Source: Cyanobacteriota bacterium (GTDB lineage Bacteria > Acidobacteriota > Vicinamibacteria > Vicinamibacterales > UBA2999). From it: DNA of 64,000 nt. The notes beneath the pieces were generated by a model. That model was given only the letters and a program-made list of their open reading frames with translations. It had not been told where the DNA came from and did not search any database. Position 1 is the stretch's first letter; each line of letters starts with the position of its first letter. The position numbers were made by a program, and so were the translations under genes. Where the stretch lies: NCBI GenBank assembly GCA_019752015.1, contig JAIEMQ010000006.1, positions 134,842-198,841 of the forward strand, written 5' to 3'. Of this stretch, positions 26,217 through 34,355 are shown one piece after another.

Positions 26217-27641
26217 CTACGTCTGGCCAGTCGGCTCGACCGGCTTCTTCTCTTTCTCCAGACCGAACTTCTCCATGCGGTACAGGAGTGTACTCCGCGT
26301 AATGTTCAGAAACGCGGCCGCGCGCGTCTGGTTCCAATTGTGTTTATGAAGGGCCGCGAGCAGCAGCTCGCGTTCGACGTCTTCCAGCGAGATGCCTTCG
26401 TCGGGCAGCTCCATCCGCAGGTTGGCGACGCGGTGCTCACGAGTCCGCAAGCGCTCCGGAAGGTCATCCAATCCCAGCACACCATCCTTGTCGAGGACCA
26501 ACGCACGCTCGATCACGTTCTCCAGTTCGCGGATGTTGCCGGGCCACGCGTAAAGGTTGAACGCGGAGTAGACGGCTTTTTCCGCGGTCGGCCTTTCCCG
26601 TCCGAGCCGCTCGGCGTGCTTGCTCAGGAAATGGTCGACGAGGAACGGGATGTCGTCCGAGCGCTCGCGCAGGGGCGGCATACGGATCGAGACCACCGCC
26701 AAGCGGTAATACAGATCGTCGCGAAACGTGCCGTCCGCCACCATCTTCTCCAGATCCCGGTTGGTCGCCGCGATGACGCGCACGTCCACTTTGATGGGGC
26801 GCGTCTCGCCAACCTTGTCGACCTCGCGCTCCTGCAGCACGCGCAGGATTTTTACCTGCAGCAACATCGGCAGCTCGCCAATCTCATCCAGGAAGATCGT
26901 GCCGCGGTCGGCGGCCTCGAACTTGCCGCGCTTGTCGCTGACGGCGCCGGTGAACGATCCGCGCCGGTGGCCGAACAGTTCGGATTCGAGCAGCTGCTCC
27001 GGGATGGCGCCACAGTTGATCGTCACGAACGGCGCTCGCGAGCGTGAGCTGTGGAAGTGAATCGCCTTCGCCAGCAGTTCTTTGCCAGTTCCACTTTCCC
27101 CCTCGAGAAGCACTGACGTGTCGCTCTGCGCGACCCGTCCCGCCGTCTCGGTGACGGCGCGCATGGCCCGCGAGCCTGCGATCATGTTCGCAAAGGAAAA
27201 GCGATCCGCGACGACCTGTCGGAGGTAGCGATTCTCGGTGGTCAGCGCCGCTACCTCAAACGCCTTGCGGACCGCTGCCTTCAGCTGTTCCCGATTGAAG
27301 GGCTTGGTCAGGTAATCGAACGCCCCCAGCTTCATCGCCTCGACGGCGGAGTTGATGGTCCCGTGCGCCGTGAGCATGATGACGGGCACATCGGGCTGCA
27401 TGGCCTTGATCCGCGTCAGCACCTCAACGCCATCCATCTCCGGCATCCGGGCGTCGGTGAGGACTAGGTCCACGGTCTCTGCCTGGAACGTCTGCCATCC
27501 GGCCGCACCATCGACCGCGGTGAGGACGCGGTACCCTTCTTCGTGAAGGTTGTACTCGACGACCCGCCGCAGGCTTTCGTCATCGTCAATCAGGAGGACG
27601 GTCTTCGGGTGGCTCGTCGCTGTCTGCTGGTCGCGCGTCAT
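26217..27641 (-). CDS. NtrC-family sigma-54 response regulator
   Basis: A 474-residue activator with three domains: receiver (residues 14-125, LVLTDARMPEMDG, Asp63), sigma-54 AAA+ domain (about 150-385, Walker A GESGTGKE, Walker B GTIFLDEIGELP, sigma-54 contact loop GSFTGA in place of the commoner GAFTGA) and a Fis-type helix-turn-helix (about 425-460, NQTRAAAFLNITRSTLLYRM). Its gene overlaps the upstream kinase gene (27638-27641). It is the only complete sigma-54 activator in the window and the natural candidate for binding the palindromes near the fifteen sigma-54 promoters. Confidence 0.94.
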   Translation of the reverse strand: MTRDQQTATSHPKTVLLIDDDESLRRVVEYNLHEEGYRVLTAVDGAAGWQTFQAETVDLVLTDARMPEMDGVEVLTRIKAMQPDVPVIMLTAHGTINSAVEAMKLGAFDYLTKPFNREQLKAAVRKAFEVAALTTENRYLRQVVADRFSFANMIAGSRAMRAVTETAGRVAQSDTSVLLEGESGTGKELLAKAIHFHSSRSRAPFVTINCGAIPEQLLESELFGHRRGSFTGAVSDKRGKFEAADRGTIFLDEIGELPMLLQVKILRVLQEREVDKVGETRPIKVDVRVIAATNRDLEKMVADGTFRDDLYYRLAVVSIRMPPLRERSDDIPFLVDHFLSKHAERLGRERPTAEKAVYSAFNLYAWPGNIRELENVIERALVLDKDGVLGLDDLPERLRTREHRVANLRMELPDEGISLEDVERELLLAALHKHNWNQTRAAAFLNITRSTLLYRMEKFGLEKEKKPVEPTGQT

Positions 27642-28774
27642 GACGCTCCTGCCGTTTCCTCCGGGAGGGGCAGCCGAATACGGAAGACACTTCCCGAAGG
27701 TGAACCCGGGAGCGCCTCAATGGTCCCTCGATGCGCAGTGACTATCCGTTGGGAGATCGCCAGCCCGAGGCCCGTGCCGCGCGGCTTCGTGGTGAAGAAT
27801 GGATCGAAGAGGCGCAGCGCATGCTCGGGCGGGATGCCAGGCCCCTCGTCGATCACGTCGATCACTCCCCAGTCGGGTTCCACGAACTCCCGAATCCGGA
27901 TCTGTCCGCCGGCCGGTGTCGCCTGGATGGCATTGAGCACGACGTTGAAGATCACTTGCGTGATCTGCTCGGGATCAATGGACAACAGCGGCATCGCTGT
28001 CGGGCGTTCGAACACGAGGGCTACGGACTTTCGCTCGGCTTGCGCGTTGAGCAAAGCGGCCACGCGCTCGACGATTTCATGGACATCGGTCGGACGCAAG
28101 GCTGGATCGTGAGGCCGCGCATAGGTCAGGAACTCACTGACCAACCCTTCCAGCCGCGCCAGCTCCTTGCCGCCGATGTCGGCGAACTCGGCTTCCGGTG
28201 TGCCGTGCGCCACGCGGGAGGTGATGATCTCCAGCGCGCCCTTCACGCCGGCCAGTGGGTTTTGGATCTCATGCGCAAGCCCCGCAGCAATCTCGCCAAG
28301 CGCCGACAGGCGATCAGCCCGGCGCAGATGTTCCTGGGACTCGCGCAGCTCGCGATTAGCTCGCTCGAGGGAGACGGCGGTGTCGCGGTACCGCGCGGTG
28401 AGCCGCCGCTGCGTCGCTGCCAACAGTCCTACCGTCAGTCCCAACACATGGAAGACCACGACCTCCGCATAGAGACTCGCCTCATACGCCCTGTTGCCCG
28501 CCCACGCGTCACGGATGTGCGGAATGAACGCGGCTGATGTCAGCGCCGCCGCAGCGATCCCTCCCCACGCACCGTAACAGTACGCGGCAAAGATGATCGG
28601 CACGTAGCAGAGATAGTTGTAGAACTCATGTAGTGCCAGATATGCCCGATCGGTCACGAAATGCAGGCTTGCGATTCCGGCGATGCCAGCGATCAGACCG
28701 CCTGCGCGAATCAGATGGGGCCGCACATCCCATCCCCCCGCGAGGTGTGGGCTCTCCTGCTCGATCATCGACAA
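27638..28774 (-). CDS. Membrane sensor histidine kinase, partner of the NtrC-type regulator
   Basis: A 378-residue kinase. The N-terminal third forms four to five membrane helices around YNYLCYVPIIFAAYCYG and FIPHIRDAW without an obvious periplasmic domain. A coiled segment precedes HisKA with GLAHEIQNPLAGVKGALEI (His168), and a full HATPase domain with VVLNAIQA, DEGPGIPP and GTGLGLAIS. It would phosphorylate the regulator encoded immediately downstream. A paralogue lacking the ATP-binding motifs is at 31131-32270. Confidence 0.92.
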   Translation of the reverse strand: MSMIEQESPHLAGGWDVRPHLIRAGGLIAGIAGIASLHFVTDRAYLALHEFYNYLCYVPIIFAAYCYGAWGGIAAAALTSAAFIPHIRDAWAGNRAYEASLYAEVVVFHVLGLTVGLLAATQRRLTARYRDTAVSLERANRELRESQEHLRRADRLSALGEIAAGLAHEIQNPLAGVKGALEIITSRVAHGTPEAEFADIGGKELARLEGLVSEFLTYARPHDPALRPTDVHEIVERVAALLNAQAERKSVALVFERPTAMPLLSIDPEQITQVIFNVVLNAIQATPAGGQIRIREFVEPDWGVIDVIDEGPGIPPEHALRLFDPFFTTKPRGTGLGLAISQRIVTAHRGTIEALPGSPSGSVFRIRLPLPEETAGAS

Positions 28775-28819
28775 GGCCGGCCTCGTGCCATCAGTCGGTT
28801 GAGGATCGCATGGGACGGC

Positions 28820-29047
28820 CTAATCGCCAACTTTCGGCGGCGGGCACACGTGTGCGCTCAACACTTCCTGCTCCGCAACTATCCAATCGTCCACATCGTT
28901 ACCCGGCGCACAGCCGCGCTCGCAGTACAGGTGATACGCGCGCAACTCGATTTCACGTTTGAGCTCGTTCGCGTCGGCCACGCTGCTGGGAGCCGGCGGC
29001 AAATCGTGGTTGGTCCCCTTGTTCCGGGTCTTTGCTTTATGCGTCAT
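28820..29047 (-). CDS. DUF2934 family protein
   Basis: A 75-residue protein. The family motif is seen in REIELRAYHLYCERGCAPGN and the following DVDDWIVAEQEVL. These small proteins are frequent in acidobacteria and of unknown function. The ATG at 29047 follows GGAGGAAGAG; a sigma-54 promoter lies 30-45 bases upstream and shares an enhancer-like palindrome with the divergent glucan operon. Confidence 0.85.
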   Translation of the reverse strand: MTHKAKTRNKGTNHDLPPAPSSVADANELKREIELRAYHLYCERGCAPGNDVDDWIVAEQEVLSAHVCPPPKVGD

Positions 29048-29075
29048 CTCTTCCTCCGTGTCTGTCGAGAAAGAT

Positions 29076-29091
29076 CGCAATCAATGTGCCA
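29076..29091 (-). promoter_or_regulatory. Sigma-54 promoter of the DUF2934 gene
   Basis: Minus strand TGGCAC-ATTGA-TTGCG, a full consensus apart from the last base. The transcript would start near 29065, 18 bases before the ATG, with the ribosome site in between. Confidence 0.75.
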
Positions 29092-29162
29092 TGAACCCCA
29101 AGACAGCAATCGACGTTTTTATGGCCGCAGATGGCGTTCGGCGGCAGTGAACAGCGCCACAC

Positions 29163-29178
29163 TGCCTGCTTTCAGACA
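29163..29178. promoter_or_regulatory. Enhancer-like palindrome TGCCTG-CTTT-CAGACA
   Basis: One mismatch to the TGTCTG-N4-CAGACA motif. It lies between divergent sigma-54 promoters, about 93 bases from the -12 element of the DUF2934 promoter and 115 from that of the glucan operon. Confidence 0.6.
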
Positions 29179-29271
29179 GTCGCTGACGATGACCGCCCGA
29201 TTTCAACCAGAGTTCCATAGCGACACCGAGCATGTCGGAGGAACTGGCGAGAATCCGACGCGATTGGAGGC

Positions 29272-29287
29272 GGGCACTCTTCTTGCC
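29272..29287 (+). promoter_or_regulatory. Sigma-54 promoter of the glucan-degradation operon
   Basis: GGGCAC-TCTTC-TTGCC, one mismatch in the -24 element and correct spacing. The predicted start near 29298 is 12 bases before the ATG at 29310. Confidence 0.72.
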
Positions 29288-29309
29288 CTGAGCCACGGTG
29301 AGAAACCCC

Positions 29310-30605
29310 ATGATTGTCTGGGCGCCGGTCTTTCACTTCTATCAGCCCCCAACACAGTTTCCTGCCGTTCTGAAGAAGATCTGCCGCGAATCCTACCGTC
29401 CGCTCATCGAGCTTCTGGGCGAATTCGAGCGGGGTCGCGCGACGGTCAACATCAATGGGTCGCTCACGCAGATGCTCCTCGATTGCGGCGCCGAGGACGT
29501 GATCAGCAGTCTCCGGAAGCTCGCCGAAGCCGGGCGCATCGAGCTGCTCGGTTCGGCCATGTACCACCCAATTCTCCCACTCATTCCCGAGAGCGAGATC
29601 GTCAGGCAGATCGAGCTGAATCACGCGACCAACCGCCGCGCGTTCGGTGACGTCTACGCGCCGCGCGGGTTCTTCCCTCCGGAGCTGGCGTACGACGCGA
29701 CGATCGCCGCGGCTGTCCAGGACACCGGCCACCAGTGGATCCTGACGTCCGGGATTGCGTGTGCCAGTGACTGGCCGGTCAGTGTGATTCATCGTATCGA
29801 AGGCTTTCCCGACCTGGCCGTCCTCTTCCGCGACGACATCGTCAGCAACCGTATCAGCTTCAAGAACATCGACGGTTTCGGCTTCATTGACCATCTGCGC
29901 TCGCTTGGCCGCGCGGAGTCATCGACGTACGTCGTCACGGCGATGGACGCCGAGACGTTTGGCCATCATGTCACCGACTGGGAGCGCCTGTTTCTGGCGC
30001 ACGTGTACGCGCAGTTCGATGGCGAGCCGGAGCGTGTGGAGCTGGGCGTCCAACAGCGCGTCAACCTCGCGGCTCAACACCGCCAGATTCTCGCGGAACC
30101 GGCTCCACGCGGCCGGGAGCTGCGCGTTGTGACCGCAACCGAACTGGTAGGTCTGTTCGCAGCCGGAGCACCCACGACACCCAAGCCGAGCTCGTGGAGC
30201 ACCTCCGGCGACGATCTGGCGAGGGGCGTTCCGTATCCTCTCTGGAGCGATCCGGCGAATCACATTCAGGCGCTCCTCTGGCGTCACCTCAAGGTCTCGA
30301 TGGAACTCGTCGATCTCGCGACGCGCACGGCCACTCCCGAGGGGCGACCGTACGCCGACATCGCCCGTGGTCTCCTCGATCGCGCGATGCATAGTTGTCA
30401 GTTCTGGTGGGCCAGTCGCCGGCCGATGTGGGACCTGAACATGGTCGACCGCGGCCTTACGGAGCAGCGCGCCGTCGCGCTCAACGCCATGAAGGCCCTG
30501 ACGATGTCCAAGGCGCCTAACCCATGTCGGGAGAGGGCCGACGATCGGTACGCGATCGCCGAGGATCTGGGCCGGCGCGTCCGGCGCCATCTGCTGGCTG
30601 CGTAA
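29310..30605 (+). CDS. Glycoside hydrolase family 57 protein
   Basis: A 431-residue cytoplasmic protein of the GH57 alpha-amylase/glucanotransferase type. APVFHFYQPP is the family start. RGFFPPELAYD holds the catalytic nucleophile (Glu125) and TAMDAETFGHH the acid/base aspartate near residue 213. GH57 enzymes act on alpha-1,4-glucans such as glycogen. The ATG at 29310 is chosen over the GTG at 29298 because the sigma-54 transcript starts at about that GTG. It heads an operon with a glucan phosphorylase and malic enzyme. Confidence 0.87.
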   Translation: MIVWAPVFHFYQPPTQFPAVLKKICRESYRPLIELLGEFERGRATVNINGSLTQMLLDCGAEDVISSLRKLAEAGRIELLGSAMYHPILPLIPESEIVRQIELNHATNRRAFGDVYAPRGFFPPELAYDATIAAAVQDTGHQWILTSGIACASDWPVSVIHRIEGFPDLAVLFRDDIVSNRISFKNIDGFGFIDHLRSLGRAESSTYVVTAMDAETFGHHVTDWERLFLAHVYAQFDGEPERVELGVQQRVNLAAQHRQILAEPAPRGRELRVVTATELVGLFAAGAPTTPKPSSWSTSGDDLARGVPYPLWSDPANHIQALLWRHLKVSMELVDLATRTATPEGRPYADIARGLLDRAMHSCQFWWASRRPMWDLNMVDRGLTEQRAVALNAMKALTMSKAPNPCRERADDRYAIAEDLGRRVRRHLLAA

Positions 30606-30615
30606 AGGATGCGAC

Positions 30616-31134
30616 ATGGACGACATGCTTGCGAACCTTCTGCAATGCGCGCCGGATCAGCGACGCCTCCTCGGCGGGTGGCGCGACATCCTGGATGACA
30701 TCCGCGACCTCTGTCAGAACCTCGATGCGCTTCCCGATCAGTGCACGTGCGGCGACGACGTCTCGCACCGCAGCGGCGCCTGCGTGTGCTGCAGTGCGCC
30801 TCACGCCAGCCGCATACCGATCTGCGGCGATTGCGGCACTTTGCTCGCCCACCTCAGACCCCGAATCGTCGACCTGACCGTCGATACGATGAGGTTCTTC
30901 CCGGTCGTGCGGATCCTGCTCCAATCCCCGGAGCTGGCCCCCGCGCGCGCGGAGGGCGAGCGCGTGGAGCAACATATCGCCGCCGTCATGCGCACGTTTA
31001 ACCGCCTTGTGGCTGAAGCTGGCGAGTTTCAGGACGGCTGTCGCGCTTCGCACCTTCGCGTCCTCAAGAACACAGCGAGCGCTCTGCTGAGAGAGAGCGA
31101 CCGGTTCGGTGATCGCCTGGAGCGCACCCCGTGA
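30616..31134 (+). CDS. Unknown protein with paired CxxC-type motifs
   Basis: A 172-residue soluble protein with no recognised family. A cysteine cluster at about residues 43-78 (CTCGDD, GACVCCSAP and PICGDCG) looks like a structural zinc or metal site. The remainder is helical, including LTVDTMRFFPVVRILLQSPE and a C-terminal amphipathic region. AAGGATG precedes the ATG, and the stop overlaps the GTG of the next gene (31131). Its place between GH57 and a kinase-like gene suggests a regulatory part in the operon, but this is inference. Confidence 0.7.
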   Translation: MDDMLANLLQCAPDQRRLLGGWRDILDDIRDLCQNLDALPDQCTCGDDVSHRSGACVCCSAPHASRIPICGDCGTLLAHLRPRIVDLTVDTMRFFPVVRILLQSPELAPARAEGERVEQHIAAVMRTFNRLVAEAGEFQDGCRASHLRVLKNTASALLRESDRFGDRLERTP

Positions 31135-32270
31135 ACTTCGATAGCCGCGGGCCCGATTCTCGTCGAACCGTCAGAGGCGCGGTCGCCATTGCGATCGCCG
31201 TGGTGGCGATCTCCGTCCTGCACTATTTGACGAGTCTTCACTCGGTGGTCCTGCACGAAGTACTCAAGCGCCTCTATTACGTGCCGATTGTGGTCGCCGC
31301 AGTCACGTGGGGGCTCAGCGGCGGGATGGCCACATCGATGTTCTCAACGTTGCTCTACATGCCGCATGTGGTCTTTCAGTGGCACGCCTGGCCCGTGCTC
31401 GAGGCCGAACAGTACGGGGAAGTGCTGATGTTCAACGTCGTGGCGATCGTCGCCGGCGCACTCGCGGACCGCCTCCATGCCGAAAGAACGCTCCATCGCG
31501 ATTCGGCCGCAGAGCTGCGTGACGCGTACGCCAGGCTCAGGGCCGGAAACGATGAGCGCCTGCGCATGGACCGGTTGGTGACGATTGGTCGCATCGCGTC
31601 GGGCATCGCGCACGAAGTGAGAACGCCGCTCGCGGGACTGTTGGGATCGCTCGAGATCCTGGAGAACGAGTTCACGCGGGAACATCCGAAGGCGGAGTTT
31701 GTCGTGATCGCCAAGCGGCAGATCACCCGTCTCCAAGAGGTGGTGACCGAGTTTCTGGAGTTTGCGCAGCCTGCACCGCCGGTCGTGCGGCCGGTCGATC
31801 TCAGGCAACTCGTAGAGACCACGGCGCGGCTGGCGCGGATCACGCTGGCTCGTCGAGGCGTGAGCCTCGATGCCCCGGCCGCAGACACCACCGTGACAGC
31901 CAACGTCGATGCCGAGCAGGTGCAACGAGCCATGCTCGGAATCATGCTCGCGGACACCCCCTCGCTCCGCGATGGTCACATCAGTATCACGATCGCGAAT
32001 CGCGCGGCCGCGGCTCAGATCGCCGTCGAGCTCGAAGGCCTGACCTCGGTGCCCGCTGTCGGCGATCTCTTCGAGGCCTTTCCAACGACAGCGTGCGGGC
32101 ACGGCCTGGCGCTCGCCACGGCCGAGCGTCTCATCACCAACCAACATGGAGCAGTGAACGCAGAAGTCATCGACGGCGGCGTTCGTTACGTGATCGATCT
32201 GCCGCTGGCGCACGCCTCTCGCCTCGCTAGTACCCAACTTCAAGACCATACGCCGGAGCAAACGTGTTGA
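31131..32270 (+). CDS. Histidine kinase paralogue with a degenerate ATPase domain
   Basis: A 379-residue protein resembling the kinase at 27638-28774: the same membrane region (RLYYVPIVVAAVTWGLSGG, LLYMPHVVF) and HisKA segment (GIAHEVRTPLAGLLGSLEIL, His161). In the ATPase domain the asparagine box is replaced by QRAMLGIMLAD and no DxGxG is found; only a weak G2-like GHGLALATAERLI remains. Autophosphorylation is therefore doubtful, while the phospho-accepting histidine is intact. It may act as a phosphate sink, dimerisation partner or phosphatase for the cognate regulator. It starts with GTG overlapping the previous stop. Confidence 0.82.
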   Translation: MNFDSRGPDSRRTVRGAVAIAIAVVAISVLHYLTSLHSVVLHEVLKRLYYVPIVVAAVTWGLSGGMATSMFSTLLYMPHVVFQWHAWPVLEAEQYGEVLMFNVVAIVAGALADRLHAERTLHRDSAAELRDAYARLRAGNDERLRMDRLVTIGRIASGIAHEVRTPLAGLLGSLEILENEFTREHPKAEFVVIAKRQITRLQEVVTEFLEFAQPAPPVVRPVDLRQLVETTARLARITLARRGVSLDAPAADTTVTANVDAEQVQRAMLGIMLADTPSLRDGHISITIANRAAAAQIAVELEGLTSVPAVGDLFEAFPTTACGHGLALATAERLITNQHGAVNAEVIDGGVRYVIDLPLAHASRLASTQLQDHTPEQTC

Positions 32271-34342
32271 CGTTGAAGAACAAGCTCAGGGAACTGGGAC
32301 TCAATCTGTGGTGGACCTGGCAGCCCCAGGTGATCGAACTGTTTCGGGAGATCGACCCGACGTTGTGGCAGAACACGAACCACAACCCAATCGCGCTGCT
32401 GGCCGGCCTTACGGACGAAGCCCTCACGGAGCGTATCGACCACAAATCCCTCGAAAGCCGTATCAATTTTCACTACCACCGGCTTCAGGAATACCTGGTC
32501 GACGATCGCACCTGGTGCGCCGCGCATGCCGGCGTTCTACGAGTCGCACCCGTCGCTTATTTCTCCGCTGAATTCGGTCTCCATGAATCCCTCCCTTTGT
32601 ACTCCGGAGGGCTTGGCGTGCTCGCTGGCGACGTCTTGAAGAGCGCGTCCGACCTCGGGATTCCCGCCGTCGGCGTCGGGCTCTTCTATGCGCGAGGGTA
32701 CTTCCGCCAGCGACTCGACCCTGCGGGGTGGCAACAGGAGGCATACGGCGCCAGCGACATCGCGACGTTTCCTCTCGTCCACGCAGCCGCCCCCGATGGC
32801 TCGACGCTCACGGTTCGGGTCCACTGCGGGGACGAGTCCTTGCATGCGCTCGTGTGGATCGCTCACGTCGGCCGCGCGCGCCTGGTCCTCCTGGACTCTA
32901 ATGTCGATTCGAACCCGCCTCATCTCCGGGAGTTGACCGCGACCTTATATGGGGGAGATCAGGTCACGCGTATTCGGCAGGAGATCCTGCTCGGTATCGG
33001 CGGACTGAAAGCGCTGCGCGCGTTGGGCATTCGGCCGTCGGTGCTGCACCTCAATGAAGGCCACAGCGCGTTCGCCATTCTCGAGCGCGCCCGAGAGCGC
33101 GTAGAACACGATGGCCAGACGGTCGACCGTGCGCTCAGTGACACGGCAATTGAGACGGTGTTTACGACACACACGCCGGTGGAGGCCGGCCACGATCGAT
33201 TTAGCGCCGACCTGATGGAACAGCAGCTTGGTTGGCTGCGCGGCCGGCTCGGCCTCGACCCGGCGCGGTTCCTAGCGCTCGGGCGCGTGGACGCGGCCAA
33301 CGATCAGGAAACGTTCTGCATGACCGTGCTCGGCCTGAAGCACTCGAGACGAAGGAATGGCGTGTCGAGCCTTCACGGGCACGTGGCGCGGCGGATGTGG
33401 GGAGCCATCTGGCCCGGCCGATCCGAGGAGGACGTGCCGATCGGCCACATCACGAATGGTGTCCACGCGGCATCCTGGCTGGCGCCTTCGATGACGCGCC
33501 TGTACGATCGACACCTCGGGCCCGACTGGTTGTCGCGACAGGCCGATCGGCACACGTGGCAATCGCTCGCCACCGCGGACGATGGCGAGCTCTGGGAAGC
33601 CCATACCGTTCTGAGCCGGCGCCTGATCGAATTCGTCCGTCGTCGCACGAAGACGCCGACGACCTTCGACCCGAACGCCCTCACGATCGGCTTCGCACGA
33701 CGCTTTGCCGCGTACAAGCGCGCGACGGTTCTTCTGACTGACGTCGAGCGCCTGGCGCGACTCTGCGGGGCCGCGGGCATGCCCGTTCAGTTCGTCTTTG
33801 CCGGCAAGTCGCATCCGCGCGACGATGACGGGAAACGCCTCATCCAGCAGATCGTCGCACTCGCCCGCGACCCCAGGTTCGCCGGGCGGCTTGCTTTCAT
33901 CGAGGACTACGATATGAACGTCGCCAGACATCTGGTCCAGGGCGTCGACGTGTGGCTCAACACGCCTCTGCGGCCGCTCGAAGCGTCGGGGACGAGCGGC
34001 CAAAAGGCGGCCTTGAATGGCGGCCTTAACTTGTCGACGCTCGACGGATGGTGGGCCGAAGCCTACGACGGCCACAACGGCTTTGCGATTGGGCAAGGCG
34101 CTGTTCATGCCGACGCCGCCACGCAATGGGATCGCGATGCGGCTTCCTTGTACGAGGTGCTTGAGACGGAAGTCGTGCCGCTTTTCTACGATCGCGACGA
34201 GGCCGGGGTGCCGGGACGCTGGATACGAGCCATGAAGCACTCCATCATGACACTCGGGTGGCGCTACAACGCCGACCGGATGCTCATGGATTACGCGGAC
34301 ACGTGTTACCTTCCGGCCGCCGGGGCGCTGACGCGCGGATGA
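32264..34342 (+). CDS. glgP: Alpha-glucan phosphorylase
   Basis: A 692-residue phosphorylase of the short bacterial/archaeal type that releases glucose 1-phosphate from glycogen-like glucans. Key segments are AYFSAEFGLHESLPLYSGGL near residue 100, LNEGHSAF, FTTHTPVEAGHDRF, RFAAYKRATVLL, FAGKSHPRD and GTSGQKAALNGGLN, the last with the PLP-binding lysine. The GTG at 32264 overlaps the preceding stop. With GH57 upstream and malic enzyme downstream, it links reserve glucan to pyruvate and NAD(P)H. Confidence 0.93.
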   Translation: MLTLKNKLRELGLNLWWTWQPQVIELFREIDPTLWQNTNHNPIALLAGLTDEALTERIDHKSLESRINFHYHRLQEYLVDDRTWCAAHAGVLRVAPVAYFSAEFGLHESLPLYSGGLGVLAGDVLKSASDLGIPAVGVGLFYARGYFRQRLDPAGWQQEAYGASDIATFPLVHAAAPDGSTLTVRVHCGDESLHALVWIAHVGRARLVLLDSNVDSNPPHLRELTATLYGGDQVTRIRQEILLGIGGLKALRALGIRPSVLHLNEGHSAFAILERARERVEHDGQTVDRALSDTAIETVFTTHTPVEAGHDRFSADLMEQQLGWLRGRLGLDPARFLALGRVDAANDQETFCMTVLGLKHSRRRNGVSSLHGHVARRMWGAIWPGRSEEDVPIGHITNGVHAASWLAPSMTRLYDRHLGPDWLSRQADRHTWQSLATADDGELWEAHTVLSRRLIEFVRRRTKTPTTFDPNALTIGFARRFAAYKRATVLLTDVERLARLCGAAGMPVQFVFAGKSHPRDDDGKRLIQQIVALARDPRFAGRLAFIEDYDMNVARHLVQGVDVWLNTPLRPLEASGTSGQKAALNGGLNLSTLDGWWAEAYDGHNGFAIGQGAVHADAATQWDRDAASLYEVLETEVVPLFYDRDEAGVPGRWIRAMKHSIMTLGWRYNADRMLMDYADTCYLPAAGALTRG

Positions 34343-34355
34343 TGGATTCGTTGCC

